DNA of 33,763 nucleotides. Source: Thermoanaerobaculia bacterium (GTDB lineage Bacteria > Acidobacteriota > Thermoanaerobaculia > UBA5066 > DATFVB01). A program made the position numbers and the translations under genes. Each line of letters starts with the position of its first letter. Within the stretch, counting starts at the first letter, position 1. Of this stretch, positions 31,192 to 33,763 are shown piece after piece. The notes below the pieces were generated by a model. The model was given only the letters and a program-made list of their open reading frames with translations. It was not told the DNA's origin and searched no databases. The stretch spans positions 1 through 33,763 of the forward strand of contig DATFVB010000172.1 of NCBI GenBank assembly GCA_035260525.1. The letters run 5' to 3'.

Positions 31192-31420
31192 GCAATCGCG
31201 ACGCTCGCGGAGCTCGGATCGCGATTGCTCCCGCCGCGGCTCGGGTTCCAACCCTCGACCGCTCCGGCGCCCGACCGGAGCCGCAGAATCCCGGCCGGGA
31301 ACCCCGCAATCGCGACGCTCGCGCGAGAAGATCCCTCGCTCGTTCGTTGCCGCCGCCCGGCGTCGGCCGGGGAGCTCGGGACTGAGCCCTCCGCGCTCAG
31401 GCTCGGACGCGATTGCGCGA
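31192..31420. repeat. Tandem-like hairpin repeats before DUF5916 gene 2
   Basis: The 411-base gap between 31186 and 31598 starts with repeat DNA. GCAATCGCGACGCTCGCG is present exactly twice (31192-31209 and 31306-31323). The first copy pairs with CGCGATTGC at 31220-31228 as a 9-bp-arm hairpin; a related GCTCGGACGCGATTGC closes the second unit near 31416. CTCGACCGCTCCGGCGCCC links it to R2. The rest of the gap (31430-31545) has no recognised element except AT-richer patches. Confidence 0.55.
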
Positions 31421-31550
31421 GACTTCGTCGCGCCGCGGAAGGCCCCCCAAAAATCGCTGGGCGACCCCTGGCCGCCGGGCTGCTTCACCGTAAACTCTCG
31501 TCTGTTCATCCCGCCGGTGGGCTCCTTCTCCGGCCAAATATCCGGCGTGG

Positions 31551-31572
31551 AACTTCGGCTCGATTCCCTCGT
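31551..31572 (+). promoter_or_regulatory. ECF-sigma-type promoter (AAC-N16-CGT) before DUF5916 gene 2
   Basis: GGAACTT (-35) and CGTATCA (-10), exactly 16 bases between AAC and CGT. GGAACTT is the classical ECF -35 form. Transcription would start near 31581, leaving a leader with GAGGAGAGGGGA before TTG 31598. This rules against the in-frame GTG at 31547, which is upstream of the promoter. Confidence 0.6.
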
Positions 31573-31597
31573 ATCAGGAGCGAGGAGAGGGGAACTC

Positions 31598-33763
31598 TTG
31601 CAAAACTGGAACGCGCTGGCAATCGCCCTCGGCGCGCTCGCGGCGGCGGGAGCCGCCGCCGGACAGACGCCGCCGTCCGACGAGCCGCCGATCGAGATCC
31701 ATCGCGCGGCCGGACCGATCACCGTCGACGGAGACCTGTCGGATCCCGGCTGGCAGGGCGCGGCGAGAGTCGAGACCTTCTACGAGACCAAGCCCGGCGA
31801 CAACACGCCGCCGAAGGTCCGGACCGTCGGGTTCCTGACGTACGACGGCCACGCGCTCTACGTCGCGTTCGAATGCGACGATCCGGACCCTGCGCGCATC
31901 CGCGCACCGTTCGCGGACCGCGACGCCGTCTCCTCCGACACGGACTACGCCGGGATCATCCTCGACACCCGACACGACCGGCGGACGGCGATCGAGTTCC
32001 TCGCCAATCCCCGCGGCGTCCAGTACGACGCCGTGCAGGACGACGCGTCGGGCAACGAAGACACGTCCGTCGACCTCTTCTGGGATTCCGCGGGGAAGAT
32101 CGGGGCGCGGGGTTGGACGCTCGAGATCCGGATCCCCTTCTCGAGCCTCCGGTACGACTCGAGCGCGCGGCCGGTCTGGGGCATCCAGCTCTACCGGAAC
32201 TCGACGCGCGACACGCGCTATCAGTACTTCTCGAACCGCCTGCCGCGGGACTCGAACTGCTTCATCTGCCACGAGCGGGATCTCGTCGGGCTCGAGGGCC
32301 TCCCCTCGGGCGGACACGTCATCGCCGCCCCCTACGTGACCGCGGCGGAACAGGGACGGCGAACCGACGGAGGCGATCTCTCCTCTCCCTGGGTGAACCG
32401 CCCCGTGCGGGGCAACGCGGGGCTCGACGTCAAGTGGCTGCCCAACGCCGACACCGCGATCGACGGCACGATCAACCCCGACTTCTCGCAGGTCGAATCG
32501 GACGTCGCGCAGATCTCGGCCAACACCCGGTTCGCGCTCTTCTACCCGGAGAAGCGCCCCTTCTTCCTCGAGGGGTTGGATCTCTTCTCGACGCCGATCC
32601 CGGCCGTCTACACGCGGACGATCACGTCTCCCCGCTGGGGAATCCGCGGCACCGGCAAGATCGACTCGACGAACTACACGATGCTCGTGACCGAAGACCG
32701 CGGCGGCGGGTCGGTGATCGTCCCGGGCCCGCAGTCCTCGACCTTCGTCGACCAGGACTTTTCGTCGATCGCCGGGATCGGCCGCGTTCGGAAGGACTTC
32801 GGCCGCTCGTACGTGAGCTTCCTCGCAACGGACCGCGAAGTCGAGGGAACGGGCTACAACCGGGTCTTCGGCCCCGACTTCCAGTGGTCGCCCGACGACT
32901 CCAACCAGATCCGCGGCCAGTTCCTCTACTCCGCCTCGCAAAACCCGAACCGCCCGGATCTCTTTTCGGGATGGAACGGCGAGCGCGTGTCCGGCCACGC
33001 CGCGTTCGTGAGCTGGGATAACACGGAGCTGACCCATGGCTGGTTCGTGGAAGCCATGGACGTTTCGGACGGCTTCCGCGCCGATGACGGCTTCGTGCCG
33101 CAGGTCGGGTACCGCGAAGTCAAGCCGGAGTTCTCCCTGCATTTCTACCCGACGGGCTTTTTCACGCGCCTGCGGCCCCTCGTGATGGCGGACTACACGG
33201 CCGACACTTCGGGGCGCACGCTGCGGCAGCGGGTCTTTCCGGGGATCTCCTTCGAGGGCCATCGCAGCCTGCAGGGCGAGGTCGACTACCTCTTCTCCTC
33301 CGAGCGCGTCGGAGACAAGCTGATCCCGAAGAACTTCTGGTCGATCTCCGTCCAGTTCTCGCCGTCGAGCGTCTTCGGCCAGATGTCGGTCAGCGGCGAG
33401 ATCGGAGACCAGATCGACTACGCGAACGCGCGGCCGGGCCACGGCGGGTCGCTCACGCTCTCCTCCCGCATCCAGCCGGAAGACCATCTCGAGCTCCGTC
33501 TCGACGAGGCGCTGTCGTGGATCAACGTCGACGCCGGCGAAGGGGAGCGCCGGCGGCTCTTCACCGCCGTTGTCCACCGCCTGAAAGCGACCTACAACTT
33601 CACGAACCGGACGTTCCTGCGCGGCATCGTCCAGTACATCAACGAGGACCGCAACCCGGCGCTCTACAACGACACGACGATTCCCCGGCGCGACGCCGCG
33701 CTCTCGAGCTCAGTCCTGCTCGCGTACAAGCTCAACTGGCAGAGCGTGCTGTTTCTCGGCTAC
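31598..33763 (+). CDS. DUF5916 outer-membrane-type protein with CXXCH motif, copy 2, cut by window edge
   Basis: An open frame of 722 residues from TTG 31598 to the right edge, still open. TTG is chosen for its GAGAGGGGA site, the signal peptide it begins (LAIALGALAAAGAAAGQ) and the promoter just upstream. The layout equals copy 1: a CBM9-like N-domain (GPITVDGDLSDPGWQGAARVE, IILDTRHDRRTAIEFL, WTLEIRIPFSSLRYD), C221-F-I-C224-H225, then DVKWLPNADTAIDGTINPDFSQVESD, FALFYPEKRPFFLEGLDLF, VYTRTITSPRWGIRGTGK and barrel-like strands, ending here at LNWQSVLFLGY, which corresponds to LNWQTVFFLGY about 37 residues before the end of copy 1. So only the last strands are missing. It follows the ECF operon by 411 bases. 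Confidence 0.85.
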   Translation, partial: MQNWNALAIALGALAAAGAAAGQTPPSDEPPIEIHRAAGPITVDGDLSDPGWQGAARVETFYETKPGDNTPPKVRTVGFLTYDGHALYVAFECDDPDPARIRAPFADRDAVSSDTDYAGIILDTRHDRRTAIEFLANPRGVQYDAVQDDASGNEDTSVDLFWDSAGKIGARGWTLEIRIPFSSLRYDSSARPVWGIQLYRNSTRDTRYQYFSNRLPRDSNCFICHERDLVGLEGLPSGGHVIAAPYVTAAEQGRRTDGGDLSSPWVNRPVRGNAGLDVKWLPNADTAIDGTINPDFSQVESDVAQISANTRFALFYPEKRPFFLEGLDLFSTPIPAVYTRTITSPRWGIRGTGKIDSTNYTMLVTEDRGGGSVIVPGPQSSTFVDQDFSSIAGIGRVRKDFGRSYVSFLATDREVEGTGYNRVFGPDFQWSPDDSNQIRGQFLYSASQNPNRPDLFSGWNGERVSGHAAFVSWDNTELTHGWFVEAMDVSDGFRADDGFVPQVGYREVKPEFSLHFYPTGFFTRLRPLVMADYTADTSGRTLRQRVFPGISFEGHRSLQGEVDYLFSSERVGDKLIPKNFWSISVQFSPSSVFGQMSVSGEIGDQIDYANARPGHGGSLTLSSRIQPEDHLELRLDEALSWINVDAGEGERRRLFTAVVHRLKATYNFTNRTFLRGIVQYINEDRNPALYNDTTIPRRDAALSSSVLLAYKLNWQSVLFLGY

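Noticed and set aside
31547-31597. GTG 31547 as start of DUF5916 copy 2
   Set aside because: It lies upstream of the ECF-type promoter motif; TTG 31598 has a ribosome site and begins a normal signal peptide.

Overview
The window is GC-rich (by eye near 70%), densely coded on both strands and looks like a chromosomal contig of a Gram-negative, probably Acidobacteriota-like, bacterium. The pointers are two large DUF5916 outer-membrane-type proteins, an ECF sigma/zinc anti-sigma pair followed by a DUF4097 solenoid protein, a lipid A L-Ara4N gene set, and frequent GTG/TTG starts. The phylum is an inference. No rRNA, tRNA, CRISPR, transposase or phage gene was seen.

Layout. 1-4.1 kb: envelope glycan genes, namely a truncated GT-C membrane glycosyltransferase (minus strand, visibly AT-richer than the rest), a GT2 glycosyltransferase and a YfhO-like membrane protein. 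4.27-15.06 kb: one long minus-strand block read from 15.06 down to 4.27 kb: small unknown protein, GT-C membrane protein, wzm, wzt, arnT, arnB, arnC, a stand-alone ArnA formyltransferase, a stand-alone ArnA dehydrogenase/decarboxylase, arnD. Seven of the junctions are 4-nt ATGA/GTGA overlaps. Together they encode UDP-L-Ara4N synthesis from UDP-glucuronate, transfer to undecaprenyl phosphate, deformylation and transfer to lipid A, coupled to an O-antigen-type ABC exporter. 15.1-20.8 kb: a radical SAM protein of the DNA-modification/repair type, a chalcone-isomerase-like secreted protein (minus), RNase D, a GlpD-type dehydrogenase and an NGP-repeat solenoid protein. 20.8-23.5 kb: a lipoprotein and an M28 peptidase (minus), and a divergent OsmC protein. 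23.6-33.8 kb: DUF5916 protein 1, a PEBP/YbhB protein, a DUF4230 protein, ECF sigma factor, anti-sigma factor fused to HEAT repeats, DUF4097 protein, and DUF5916 protein 2 running off the right edge.

The most notable signals are not single genes. (i) An AAC-N16-CGT motif typical of ECF promoters lies upstream of the ECF sigma gene and of both DUF5916 genes, suggesting one regulon. (ii) Both DUF5916 proteins carry a CXXCH motif at the same place. (iii) A covarying hairpin repeat with a shared CGTAC-N6/7-GTACG tip lies in intergenic gaps; three of its copies, plus a short variant after arnB, follow stop codons in sense orientation. (iv) Four genes have TANNNT exactly six bases before the start codon, which points to leaderless mRNAs. 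(v) Two copies of a second repeat exist, one interrupted by a third repeat. (vi) The arn pathway has ArnA split in two and is translationally coupled to Wzm/Wzt.
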